This document shows positions 48,894 to 58,230 of a DNA stretch of 64,000 bases, piece by piece; position 1 is the stretch's first letter, and each line of letters starts with the position of its first letter. Origin of the DNA: Streptomyces clavuligerus (GTDB lineage Bacteria > Actinomycetota > Actinomycetes > Streptomycetales > Streptomycetaceae). The notes under the pieces are model-generated. The model saw only the letters and a program-made list of their open reading frames with translations. It did not search any database and had not been told where the DNA came from. The DNA lies in contig NZ_CP027858.1 of NCBI RefSeq assembly GCF_005519465.1, positions 4,216,001 through 4,280,000 on the forward strand, given 5' to 3'. A program made the translations under genes and the position numbers.

Positions 48894-49734
48894 GTTTTCG
48901 GGCCCTGCCGTTTTTGGCCGCGCCGGGGCATCGGCAGGGGTGCCCGCACCGCTGCCCCGGCGCGGCCGGGCGTGTCCGCCCGAGGCTGTGCCCTGCCCGG
49001 GCGGAGTGCGTCCCGGTCCGGCCTGGGGGTATGTCCCCGCCCGGGTACGGGAGCCCCGGCCCGGACCGTGGGCACGTCCCTGCTCTTCGAGTGGTTTCCG
49101 GCTCCTTCCTGCTTCCGGACCGTGCCGGTCCCGCCCCGGCCGATGCGTACCGACCCGTCTGTGTGACACCGCGCCTCGGCCCTGCCCCGCCCGGGGCTGT
49201 GGGTCCCCCGGTCCGGTCCCGGGTGTGTCCTGCCACGGGCTGCGCCCCTGGCCGGAGCCAGGGACGCAGCCCGGACGGGGGCTGTGCTGCCCGCACTGTC
49301 CCCGCCCCTGCTCGCGTGTCAGGTCCTGGTGCCCGGAGGGTTCCCCGGTCCCTCATGGCCCGCGTCGGTCCCGTGTCGATCCCGCGTCGATCCCGCCGGG
49401 TCCGCCGGTCCCGTCGTGGTCTGCCCGCCGCCGTCGTCCTCGGCGGCCATCCTCAGCCGTTCGTCCGTGTCCGTGGCGGCGGGTCGGGGCAGGGGCAGAG
49501 GCAGGGGGTGCCGGGCCGGGGCAGGAGGCCCGTCAGCGCCGTGCTGGGCGCCCGTTCCGCCCTGTCCCGGCTCGGTGGGGCCGTCAGGGCGGCTCACGGG
49601 GCCACAGGGCCCTTCTGGGGCCGCCGGGGTTCGGGCGGGGTTCGGCGGGCGATCCCCCGTGCGCCACGAGACCTCCGGGGGCCGTCGGGGCCCGCTTCGG
49701 GCCCGGTGGGTACCGGCCCCGTCCAGCCTCGCGG
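48894..49734. other. 841-bp stretch without a recognisable gene
   Basis: Between the secA terminator and the stop of the minus-strand Rv3235-like gene no frame has family resemblance or a good start, although all are open because of GC content. It contains short local repeats such as GTCGATCCC (49374-49399). It may hold a regulatory RNA or simply be degraded sequence. Confidence 0.5.
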
Positions 49735-50214
49735 TCAGGCCGTCGGGGCCGGGGCGGCGCGTTCGCCGCCGAGTTCCACGGCTGAGCAGCGCCAGCGCTG
49801 GTCCGGGCCGCGTTCCAGCCGGAAGGCCATCGCGCTGACCCGTTCGCCGGAGCGGATGCGGGCGAACGCCTCGATCACCCCCGGCCCGGGCTGGTATTCC
49901 CCGCACTCCCGGACCACCGGGGTCACCCGGTCCGCCGGTCGCAGCGGCGCCCCCGGGGCCAGCCGCACCAACTGCTCATAGGCGTCGCCGACGGTGTGGC
50001 CGAGCATCCAGTGCACCGGCCGCTGGCCGCTGAGCACGGCGAGCAGCCGGTCGGCGAACCAGTAGTGCGGCCGTTGCCGCCGGGCCCGTGCCACGGCCGA
50101 TGCGGCCACGCTGCCGGGTCGCCGCTGGTCGCGCCGCCCCGCGGGCCGTGTCCTGGCGGTCCCGCCCGCCCGGCCCGTTCCCTCCGTCCTGCCTGTCCTG
50201 CCTGTCCTGTCCAT
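49735..50214 (-). CDS. Rv3235 family protein
   Basis: About 159 residues, small and soluble. The first ~50 are low-complexity Thr/Gly/Arg-rich, followed by the family core ADRLLAVLSGQRPVHWMLGH and TPVVRECGEYQPGPGVIEAFARI and RVSAMAFRLERGPDQRWRCSAVEL. The family lies next to secA in many actinobacteria (M. tuberculosis Rv3235); function unknown. The start may be anywhere in the N-terminal low-complexity part; 50214 is the first ATG. Confidence 0.82.
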   Translation of the reverse strand: MDRTGRTGRTEGTGRAGGTARTRPAGRRDQRRPGSVAASAVARARRQRPHYWFADRLLAVLSGQRPVHWMLGHTVGDAYEQLVRLAPGAPLRPADRVTPVVRECGEYQPGPGVIEAFARIRSGERVSAMAFRLERGPDQRWRCSAVELGGERAAPAPTA

Positions 50215-50498
50215 GCGGCATCCCCCGATCCGCCGGGCCCGGCAGGAGTTCCTACCGGGCGGTAACTTCTGGTGGGGGATCTTCTACGGCGCCGGGGCCG
50301 CGACCGCAACAGCCTCGCCGCGCCCGACACGCTCATCGGAAAATTCACCCGTTGGGGTGAAGGGTGCAGCCCAGAGGGGGTGTCGGCGCACCGGTGACGG
50401 TGGGTGACGGACCCCCTGGGGGCCGGGACGAGCAGCCCGAAAGAGGGAACCCCGGACGTATCCTGGGGACGTTTTCCGACGACGAAAGCGGCTGAGCC

Positions 50499-51005
50499 AT
50501 GCGTGTCTACGTCCCTCTGACCCTCTCCGCTCTCGCGGAGGCGCACACCAAGGGCGAGCTGGGACCCGGCCCGGTGACGGCGTACGGGGTGACCCCGGGA
50601 CTGCGGGAGTGGTACGTCTCCGACGACCTGGAGGAGCTGGAGTACGCGGCGCTCAGCCGGGCAGCCGCCGCCTCCCTGCGGATGATCGCCGGTGCTCCCG
50701 GCGAGGCCCGCAGACGGGTGGTCGTCGCGGTCGACATCCGTGACCAGGACGCGTCGGCCGATCCCGACCGGGCGCTCGACGCCACCTCGCTCGGCGAGGT
50801 GCGGATCGCCGCCGCCGTCCCGCTGGCCAAGGCCGCCGCGGTGCACGTGGACGCGGCCGACGCCGTGGCCGACGTGTCCGCCGCCGCCGACGCGCTGGGC
50901 GCGGCGGACCAGGGCGACAACGACGCGCAGTTCACGGTGGACGGCGCGGAGGACCACGAGCTGCTGTGGTTCGGCATCCAGGAGATCCCGGGCATCCTGC
51001 GCTGA
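50499..51005 (+). CDS. DUF6912 family protein
   Basis: A 168-residue cytoplasmic protein, acidic and Ala-rich, starting MRVYVPLTLSALAEAHTKGEL. The family, unique to actinobacteria and usually beside secA and the Rv3235-type gene, has no known function. Segments GLREWYVSDDLEELEYAAL and RRVVVAVDIRDQDA look conserved, as does the C-terminal HELLWFGIQEIPGIL. No catalytic motif is visible. The ATG at 50499 has only a weak ribosome-binding sequence (GAAAGCGG). Confidence 0.8.
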   Translation: MRVYVPLTLSALAEAHTKGELGPGPVTAYGVTPGLREWYVSDDLEELEYAALSRAAAASLRMIAGAPGEARRRVVVAVDIRDQDASADPDRALDATSLGEVRIAAAVPLAKAAAVHVDAADAVADVSAAADALGAADQGDNDAQFTVDGAEDHELLWFGIQEIPGILR

Positions 51006-51158
51006 GCCGCCGGAACCGCTCCGCCGCAGCAACCGTTCCGCCGCAGTAACCGCTGAGCTGCGGGAACGCTCCTCGCGGGGTTCGTCGGGGGACGCCTGGG
51101 GGACCTTTCGCCGTGGCCCGGGACCCCGTTGTCAGACCCGGCGAGTACGGTTTTCGGC

Positions 51159-51857
51159 ATGGGGAATCATCTGGGGGCCGTGGAGAGTCCCACCACCGGC
51201 GACGGTCTGCATCTGATCTGGGACTGGAACGGCACGCTGCTCGACGACGTGACGGCGGTCATCGGGGCCACCAACGCCGCGTTCGCCGAGATAGGGCTGG
51301 AGCCGATCACCCTGGAGCGGTATCGCGCGCTCTACACGGTGCCGATCCCCAAGTTCTACGAGCGGCTGCTCGGCCGGCTGCCGACGGACGAGGAGTGGGA
51401 GACCATGGACGTGGTCTTCCACCGTCACTACAGCGAGCGCCGGGTGGCCTGCGGCCTCACCGAGGGCGCCGAGCGGGTGCTCAAGGAGTGGCGTCAGGCC
51501 GGTCACAGCCAGTCACTTCTGAGTATGTATGTGCACGACGAGCTGATACCGCTCGTCCGGGGCTACGGCATCGAGGGCCACTTCCTCCGCGTCGAGGGGC
51601 GGACGGGGCCGTCCGGAGGCTCGAAGGCACTCTCCATGGAGCGGCACCTCGCCGCCCTGCCCGGGACGGTCTCCCCGGAGCGCACGGTGGTCATCGGGGA
51701 CGCGGTGGACGACGCGCTCGCGGCGGCCCACGTCGGCGCCAGGGCCGTGCTGTACACGGGCGGCTCGCACAGCAGGGAGAGTCTGGGGGCGGCCGGGGTG
51801 CCCGTCGTGGACACCCTGCGGGAGGCGGTCGAGGAGGCGATACGTCTGGTGGCCTGA
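51159..51857 (+). CDS. HAD-family hydrolase with DWNGT motif
   Basis: A 232-residue HAD-like protein. Motif I reads IWDWNGTLLDD, so the second Asp of DxD is Asn; motif III/IV is TVVIGDAVDDALAAAHVGA. The cap domain with RYRALYTVPIPKFYERLLGRLP is phosphoglycolate-phosphatase-like. Without the second Asp acid-base residue, phosphatase activity may be altered. The ATG at 51159 (MGNHLGAVESP) is preferred over 51129. It is convergent with the DJ-1 gene. Confidence 0.87.
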   Translation: MGNHLGAVESPTTGDGLHLIWDWNGTLLDDVTAVIGATNAAFAEIGLEPITLERYRALYTVPIPKFYERLLGRLPTDEEWETMDVVFHRHYSERRVACGLTEGAERVLKEWRQAGHSQSLLSMYVHDELIPLVRGYGIEGHFLRVEGRTGPSGGSKALSMERHLAALPGTVSPERTVVIGDAVDDALAAAHVGARAVLYTGGSHSRESLGAAGVPVVDTLREAVEEAIRLVA

Positions 51858-51970
51858 GCCGGTCACCGGCCACCGGCCACCGGTCACCGGGCATCGCCAC
51901 GGCGCCACCGCGCCACGGCCCATCTCACCCCGGCGCCTCACGCACCGGCGCCGGGGAAGCGGGGGAGGTG

Positions 51971-52528
51971 TCAGCCCTTCGCGCGCAGGACCTTCAGGAA
52001 CTCCCGCATCCAGCCCGGGTGGTCCGGCCAGGCGCGGGAGGAGACCAGGGCCCCGTCCACGACGGCCTCACTGTCCTGGAAGGTCGCGCCCGCCGCCTGC
52101 ATGTCCAGCTCCAGGGCCGGATAGGCGGTCACCCGGCGCCCCTCCAGGGAGCCGATCGCCGCCGTCAGCAGCGGGCCGTGGCAGATCTGGGCCACCGGCT
52201 TGTCCGCGTCGAAGAACGCCTTCATGATCTTGCGCAGCTCGGGGTCGTTGCGCAGGTACTCGGGGGCCCGTCCGCCCGGGATGACCAGCGCCGTGTACTG
52301 CCCCGGATCGACCTCGGAGAAGGCCAGGTCGGCGGGCCAGGTGTAGCCGGGCTTCTCGGTGTACGTGTCGAAACCGGGCTCGAAGTCGTGCACCACGAAC
52401 TGGAGCTTCTTGCGCGTGGGCGCGGCGATGTGGACCTCGTACCCCTCCTCCAGGAGCCGCTGGTACGGGTAGAGGACTTCGAGGGACTCGGCGGCGTCAC
52501 CGGTGACGATCAGGACCTTGGCTGTCAT
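51971..52528 (-). CDS. DJ-1/PfpI family protein
   Basis: A 185-residue single-domain protein. The nucleophilic elbow is VAQICHGPLLTAA (Cys 115 region), with the upstream acidic residue in VTGDAAESLEVLYPYQRLLEEG. The family includes deglycase- or chaperone-like proteins and cysteine peptidases such as PfpI; the fold is certain, the reaction is not. It is convergent with the HAD gene and divergent from gdh by a 582-bp region. Confidence 0.9.
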   Translation of the reverse strand: MTAKVLIVTGDAAESLEVLYPYQRLLEEGYEVHIAAPTRKKLQFVVHDFEPGFDTYTEKPGYTWPADLAFSEVDPGQYTALVIPGGRAPEYLRNDPELRKIMKAFFDADKPVAQICHGPLLTAAIGSLEGRRVTAYPALELDMQAAGATFQDSEAVVDGALVSSRAWPDHPGWMREFLKVLRAKG

Positions 52529-53110
52529 GGCTGCTCCCGTACGGAGGAAGAGGGCCCGGAGAAGGGCCGGAAATAACCTGAACGACGGCGGAAAAGGAAT
52601 GGGTGTGATCCGGGGGGCGGGCAGGGCCGTGCTGGAGGGAGACTGGAGAGGGGCGGGTGCGCCGCCGCCGGAAACGGCGGGAGGCCACCGGATACGGCAG
52701 GAGGCGCATGGGCGCCGTGACGGCCGGGTGCCGACACCGCCCCAACCTGCCCCGTACGGATCTGTTTGCCAAGAGGGCCTATGTCGCTGTGCAGACTGTC
52801 AAACTTCGCACCCTGGTTTTGTACACATAAGGCTCATGACGGTCCCCCGGGGCGGGGCGATAGCCTGGAGCCGTGATCAGCGCGATATGCCGAGGGGGCA
52901 GCGAAGCCCCCGGCCTGCGCCCGGAGCGCCACAGCGGCCGGGCGATCGCTGTTCCCCCTGCGCCGGTCCCGTCCCCGGTCTCTCCCGGACGCGGCCCGCG
53001 CGACTCTCATCGCGGCATAACGTCGACCCCGACCGGATATCCCGAGCCGTGGCGTCGCGTCGCATCTTCCCCCTACGTCACGCAACGGCGCGCGACAGGA
53101 GCCAGAGGAC
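52529..53110. promoter_or_regulatory. Divergent promoter region of gdh and the DJ-1 gene
   Basis: 582 bases with no supported gene. An AT-richer island at about 52770-52835 (with TTTTGTACACATAAGG) is the likeliest promoter region for gdh, although no standard -35/-10 pair is clear. AGAGGAC directly before the ATG at 53111 is the gdh ribosome-binding site. Confidence 0.5.
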
Positions 53111-56100
53111 ATGCAGACCAAGCTGGACGAAGCCAAGGCCGAGCTGCTCGCACGGGCGGCCCGTGTAGCCGAGAACAGTCCGGGCGGTGGGCACCTTCCC
53201 ACGGGGTCCGAGTCCGGGCGGCGTCCTGACCAGGACACCCTGCTCGGCTACCTCCAGCGGTACTACCTGCACACCGCCCCCGAGGACCTGACCGACCGCG
53301 ACCCCGTCGACATCTACGGCGCGGCGTACTCGCACTACCGGCTGGCGGAGAACCGGCCGCAGGGCACGGCCAATGTGCGGGTCCACACGCCGACCGTCGA
53401 GGAGAACGGCTGGACGTGCAGCCACTCCGTGGTCGAGGTCGTCACCGACGACATGCCCTTCCTCGTGGACTCCGTCACCAATGAGCTGTCCCGGCAGGGC
53501 CGCGGCATCCATGTCGTGATCCACCCGCAGGTCACCGTCCGCCGCGATGTGACCGGCAAGCTGATCGAGGTCCTGCACACCGACCGGCACACCCCGGTCA
53601 AGAGCTCCGCCCTCCCGCACGACGCGCTCGTCGAGTCCTGGATCCACGTCGAGATCGACCGCGAGACCGACCGCGCCGACCTCAAGCAGATCACCGCCGA
53701 TCTGCTGCGCGTCCTGTCCGATGTGCGCGAGGCCGTCGAGGACTGGGAGAAGATGCGCGAGGCCGCGCTGCGCATCGCCGAGGAGCTGCCCCGGGAGCCC
53801 GTCGCCTCCGACCTGGCCGACCAGGAGGTCGAGGAGGCCCGTGAGCTGCTGCGCTGGCTCGCCGCCGATCACTTCACCTTCCTCGGCTACCGCGAGTACG
53901 AGCTGACCGGGTCCGACGCCCTGGCGGCCGTCCCCGGCACCGGCCTCGGCATCCTCCGCTCCGACCCGCTGCACAGCGAGGACGAGGACCACCCGGTCAG
54001 CCCCTCCTTCAGCAGGCTCCCCGCGGACGCCCGGGCCAAGGCCCGCGAGCACCGGCTGCTCGTTCTCACCAAGGCGAACAGCCGGGCCACCGTCCACCGG
54101 CCCAGCTATCTCGACTACGTCGGGGTGAAGAAGTTCGACGCCGACGGCAATGTCATCGGCGAGCGCCGCTTCCTCGGCCTCTTCTCCTCGGCCGCCTACA
54201 CCGAGTCGGTGCGCCGGGTCCCCGTGATCCGCCGCAAGGTCGCGGAGGTGCTGGACGGCGCGGGCTTCTCGCCCAACAGCCACGACGGCCGCGACCTCCT
54301 CCAGATCCTGGAGACCTACCCGCGCGACGAGCTGTTCCAGACCCCGGTCGACCAGCTCCGCTCCATCGTCACCAGCGTGCTCTACCTCCAGGAGCGGCGC
54401 CGGCTGCGGCTCTATCTGCGCCAGGACGAGTACGGCCGCTACTACTCCGCCCTCGTCTATCTGCCGCGCGACCGCTACACCACCGGGGTGCGGCTGCGGC
54501 TGATCGACATCCTCAAGGAGGAGCTGGGCGGCACCAGCGTCGACTTCACCGCGTGGAACACGGAATCGATTCTCTCCAGGATTCACTTCGTCGTCCGGGT
54601 GCCCTCGGGCACCGAGCTGCCGCACCTCACCGACGCGGACACCGAGCGCATCGAGGCCCGTCTGGTCGAGGCCGCCCGCTCCTGGGCCGACGGCTTCTCC
54701 GACGCGCTCAACGCCGAGCTGGGCGAGGAGCGCGCCGCGGAGCTGCTGCGCCGCTACGGCGCCGCGTTCCCCGAGGGGTACAAGGCCGACCACACCCCGC
54801 GGGCCGCCGTCGCCGACCTGGTCCACATCGAGGCGCTCGCCGGCTCCGGCCGGGACTTCGCGCTCTCCCTCTACGAGCCCGTCGGCGCGGGCCCCGGCGA
54901 GCGCCGCTTCAAGATCTACCGCACCGGCGAGCAGGTCTCCCTCTCCGCGGTGCTGCCGGTGCTCCAGCGGCTGGGCTGCGAGGTCGTCGACGAGCGCCCG
55001 TACGAGCTGCGCGGCGCCGACCGCTCCCTGGCCTGGATCTACGACTTCGGTCTGCGCATGCCGGTCGGCTCCGGCAACGGGGAGTACCTGGGCGACGACG
55101 CCCGGGAGCGGTTCCAGGACGCGTTCGCGGCCGTGTGGACCGGTGCCGCCGAGAACGACGGCTTCAACTCCCTGGTGCTCGGAGCGGGCCTGAACTGGCG
55201 GCAGGCGATGGTGCTGCGCGCCTATGCCAAGTATCTGCGGCAGGCCGGTTCCCCGTTCAGCCAGGACTATATGGAGGACACACTCCGGACGAATGTCCAC
55301 ACCACCCGGCTGCTGGTCTCCCTCTTCGAGGCCCGGATGGCGCCCGAGCGGCAGCGTGCGGGCACCGAGCTGACGGACGGGCTCCTCGAAGAGCTGGACG
55401 GGGCGCTCGACCAGGTCGCCAGTCTCGACGAGGACCGCATCCTGCGCTCCTTCCTCACCGTCATCAAGGCCACTCTGCGGACCAACTTCTTCCAGGGCAC
55501 CACGGGTGACGGGGTGGACGGCCGCCACGGCTATGTGTCGATGAAGTTCGACCCGCAGGCGATCCCCGATCTGCCCGCGCCCCGCCCCGCCTACGAGATC
55601 TGGGTGTACTCCCCCCGGGTCGAGGGCGTGCATCTGCGCTTCGGCAAGGTCGCGCGCGGCGGTCTGCGCTGGTCCGACCGGCGCGAGGACTTCCGTACGG
55701 AGATCCTCGGCCTGGTCAAGGCGCAGATGGTCAAGAACACGGTGATCGTGCCGGTCGGCGCCAAGGGCGGCTTCGTCGCCAAGCAGCTCCCGGACCCCTC
55801 CGTGGACCGTGACGCCTGGCTCGCCGAGGGCATCGCCTGCTACCGCACCTTCATCTCCGCCCTGCTCGACATCACCGACAACATGGTCGGCGGCGAGGTG
55901 GTGCCCCCGGCGGACGTCGTACGCCACGACGGTGACGACACCTATCTCGTCGTCGCCGCCGACAAGGGCACCGCGTCCTTCTCCGACATCGCCAACGAGG
56001 TCGCCCTCGCCTACGGCTTCTGGCTCGGCGACGCCTTCGCCTCCGGCGGCTCCGCCGGATACGACCACAAGGGCATGGGCATCACCGCCCGCGGCGCCTG

Positions 56101-58066
56101 GGAGTCCGTGGAGCGCCACTTCCGCGAGCTGGGCCACGACACCCAGACCCAGGACTTCACCGTCGTCGGCGTGGGCGACATGTCCGGCGACGTCTTCGGC
56201 AACGGCATGCTGCTCAGCGAGCACATCCGGCTGGTCGCCGCCTTCGACCACCGGCACATCTTCATCGACCCCGCCCCGGACGCGGCCACCTCGTACGCCG
56301 AGCGCCGCCGGCTCTTCGAGCTGCCCCGTTCGAGCTGGGCCGACTACAACAAGGAACTGCTGTCCGCGGGCGGCGGCATCCACCCCCGTACCGCCAAGTC
56401 GATCCCCGTCAACGCGCAGGTGCGGGCCGCGCTCGGGATCGAGGCCGGGATCACCAAGATGACCCCCGCCGAGCTGATGCGGGCGATCCTCAAGGCCCCC
56501 GTCGACCTGCTGTGGAACGGCGGCATCGGGACGTATGTCAAGGCGTCGTCCGAGTCCAACGCGGACGTCGGCGACAAGGCCAACGACCCCATCCGGGTCA
56601 ACGGCGACGAACTGCGGGTCAAGGTCGTCGGCGAGGGCGGCAACCTGGGGCTGACCCAGCTCGGCCGGATCGAGTTCGACCGCAACGGCGGCAAGGTCAA
56701 CACCGACGCGATCGACAACAGCGCCGGTGTGGACACATCCGACCACGAGGTCAACATCAAGATCCTGCTGAACGCGCTGGTCACCGAGGGCGACCTCACC
56801 CTCAAGCAGCGCAATATCCTGCTGGCGCAGATGACCGACGAGGTCGGCGCGCTGGTGCTGCGCAACAACTACGCGCAGAACGTCGCCCTGGCCAACGCCG
56901 TCAGCCAGTCCACCTCCCTCGTCCACGCCCACCAGCGCTATCTGCGCAAGCTGGTCCGCGACGGGGCGCTGGACCGCTCCCTGGAGTTCCTGCCCACCGA
57001 CCGGCAGATCCGGGACCTGCTCAACAACGGCAGGGGCCTGAGCCAGCCCGAGCTGGCCGTACTGCTCGCGTACACCAAGATCACGGTGGCGGACGAGCTG
57101 ATCGGCACCAGCCTGCCGGACGATCCGTATCTGCTGCGGCTGCTCCACGCGTACTTCCCGAAGCCGCTCCTGGAGCGGTACCCGGAGGCCGTCGACCACC
57201 ACGCGCTGCGCCGCGAGATCATCACGACCGTCCTGGTCAACGACACCGTCAACACCGGTGGCTCCACCTTCCTGCACCGGCTGCGGGAGGAGACCGGAGC
57301 CTCGATCGAGGAGGTCGTACGGGCACAGACCGCAGCCCGGGCGATCTTCGACCTGGGCGCGGTGTGGGACGCGGTCGAGGCGCTGGACAACCAGGTCTCG
57401 GCCGAGGTCCAGACCCGGATGCGGCTGCACTCCCGGCGGCTGGTCGAGCGCGGTACGCGCTGGCTGCTCGGCAACCGGCCGCAGCCGCTGGAGCTGGCCG
57501 AGACCGTCGAGTTCTTCGCCGAGCGGGTGGAGCAGGTCTGGAGCCGGCTCCCGAAGATGCTGCGCGGCGCGGACCGGGAGTGGTACGAGTCCCTGTACCG
57601 GGAGCTGACCGCCGTGGGCGTCCCGGAGGAGCTGGCCGTCCGGGTGGCCGGGTTCTCCTCCGCCTTCCCGACGCTCGACATCGTCGCGATCGCCGACCGG
57701 ACGAAGAAGGAGCCCCTGGCGGTGGCCGAGGTCTACTACGCCCTCGCCGACCGGCTCGGGATCACCCAGCTGATGGACCGGATCATCGAGCTGCCGAGGG
57801 CGGACCGCTGGCAGTCGATGGCCCGTGCCTCCATCCGGGAGGACCTGTACGCGGCGCACGCGATGCTGACGGCGGACGTCCTCTCGGTCGGCAACGGGAC
57901 GTCCACGCCGGAGGAGCGCTTCACCGCCTGGGAGAAGGAGAACGCCTCCATCCTGGGCCGTGCGCGGGCGACGCTGGAGGAGATCCAGGGCTCGGACACC
58001 TTCGACCTGGCGAACCTGTCGGTCGCGATGCGGACGATGCGGCAACTGCTGCGGACGCACAGCTGA
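53111..58066 (+). CDS. gdh: NAD-specific glutamate dehydrogenase, large (180-kDa) class
   Basis: A 1651-residue Bac_GDH enzyme. The N-terminal ~700 residues hold ACT-like regulatory domains (DMPFLVDSVTNELSRQG near 115); the catalytic part has the family's RGGLRWSDRREDFRTEILGLVKAQ (~850) and VGAKGGFV with the catalytic Lys (~883), then the NAD-binding region VVGVGDMSGDVFGNGML (~1020). It converts glutamate to 2-oxoglutarate and ammonia; the characterised S. clavuligerus enzyme of this class is AMP-dependent. The start is ATG 53111. A terminator follows. Confidence 0.96.
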   Translation: MQTKLDEAKAELLARAARVAENSPGGGHLPTGSESGRRPDQDTLLGYLQRYYLHTAPEDLTDRDPVDIYGAAYSHYRLAENRPQGTANVRVHTPTVEENGWTCSHSVVEVVTDDMPFLVDSVTNELSRQGRGIHVVIHPQVTVRRDVTGKLIEVLHTDRHTPVKSSALPHDALVESWIHVEIDRETDRADLKQITADLLRVLSDVREAVEDWEKMREAALRIAEELPREPVASDLADQEVEEARELLRWLAADHFTFLGYREYELTGSDALAAVPGTGLGILRSDPLHSEDEDHPVSPSFSRLPADARAKAREHRLLVLTKANSRATVHRPSYLDYVGVKKFDADGNVIGERRFLGLFSSAAYTESVRRVPVIRRKVAEVLDGAGFSPNSHDGRDLLQILETYPRDELFQTPVDQLRSIVTSVLYLQERRRLRLYLRQDEYGRYYSALVYLPRDRYTTGVRLRLIDILKEELGGTSVDFTAWNTESILSRIHFVVRVPSGTELPHLTDADTERIEARLVEAARSWADGFSDALNAELGEERAAELLRRYGAAFPEGYKADHTPRAAVADLVHIEALAGSGRDFALSLYEPVGAGPGERRFKIYRTGEQVSLSAVLPVLQRLGCEVVDERPYELRGADRSLAWIYDFGLRMPVGSGNGEYLGDDARERFQDAFAAVWTGAAENDGFNSLVLGAGLNWRQAMVLRAYAKYLRQAGSPFSQDYMEDTLRTNVHTTRLLVSLFEARMAPERQRAGTELTDGLLEELDGALDQVASLDEDRILRSFLTVIKATLRTNFFQGTTGDGVDGRHGYVSMKFDPQAIPDLPAPRPAYEIWVYSPRVEGVHLRFGKVARGGLRWSDRREDFRTEILGLVKAQMVKNTVIVPVGAKGGFVAKQLPDPSVDRDAWLAEGIACYRTFISALLDITDNMVGGEVVPPADVVRHDGDDTYLVVAADKGTASFSDIANEVALAYGFWLGDAFASGGSAGYDHKGMGITARGAWESVERHFRELGHDTQTQDFTVVGVGDMSGDVFGNGMLLSEHIRLVAAFDHRHIFIDPAPDAATSYAERRRLFELPRSSWADYNKELLSAGGGIHPRTAKSIPVNAQVRAALGIEAGITKMTPAELMRAILKAPVDLLWNGGIGTYVKASSESNADVGDKANDPIRVNGDELRVKVVGEGGNLGLTQLGRIEFDRNGGKVNTDAIDNSAGVDTSDHEVNIKILLNALVTEGDLTLKQRNILLAQMTDEVGALVLRNNYAQNVALANAVSQSTSLVHAHQRYLRKLVRDGALDRSLEFLPTDRQIRDLLNNGRGLSQPELAVLLAYTKITVADELIGTSLPDDPYLLRLLHAYFPKPLLERYPEAVDHHALRREIITTVLVNDTVNTGGSTFLHRLREETGASIEEVVRAQTAARAIFDLGAVWDAVEALDNQVSAEVQTRMRLHSRRLVERGTRWLLGNRPQPLELAETVEFFAERVEQVWSRLPKMLRGADREWYESLYRELTAVGVPEELAVRVAGFSSAFPTLDIVAIADRTKKEPLAVAEVYYALADRLGITQLMDRIIELPRADRWQSMARASIREDLYAAHAMLTADVLSVGNGTSTPEERFTAWEKENASILGRARATLEEIQGSDTFDLANLSVAMRTMRQLLRTHS

Positions 58067-58116
58067 ACCGCGCCGCGGCCCCCTGACACCCGTCCCCGAC
58101 CAAGGACCGGGTAGGA

Positions 58117-58146
58117 GCGCCCGTCACCCTCCGGGGTGGCGGGCGC
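58117..58146 (+). terminator. gdh terminator
   Basis: GCGCCCGTCACC (58117-58128) pairs with GGTGGCGGGCGC (58135-58146), 12 bp with one T-G wobble, six-base loop, then CCCCGTTTTCC. Confidence 0.8.
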
Positions 58147-58230
58147 CCCGTTTTCCGTCTTCCGCGGGCGCTCGCCCCGTGGCGGCCGCGCCGTCGCCCG
58201 CTGGGCGCCTCCCCCGTCGTACGCCACCGG

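Noticed and set aside
48914..49981. A 355-residue plus-strand frame beside secA
   Set aside because: Pro/Arg/Gly-rich with no family similarity and overlapping the real minus-strand Rv3235-like gene at its 3' end.
53078..58060. A 1660-residue open frame antisense to gdh
   Set aside because: It mirrors the coding frame of gdh, is composed of Arg/Gly/Val/Asp-rich low-complexity sequence, and exists because third-position GC bias removes stops from the complementary frame.
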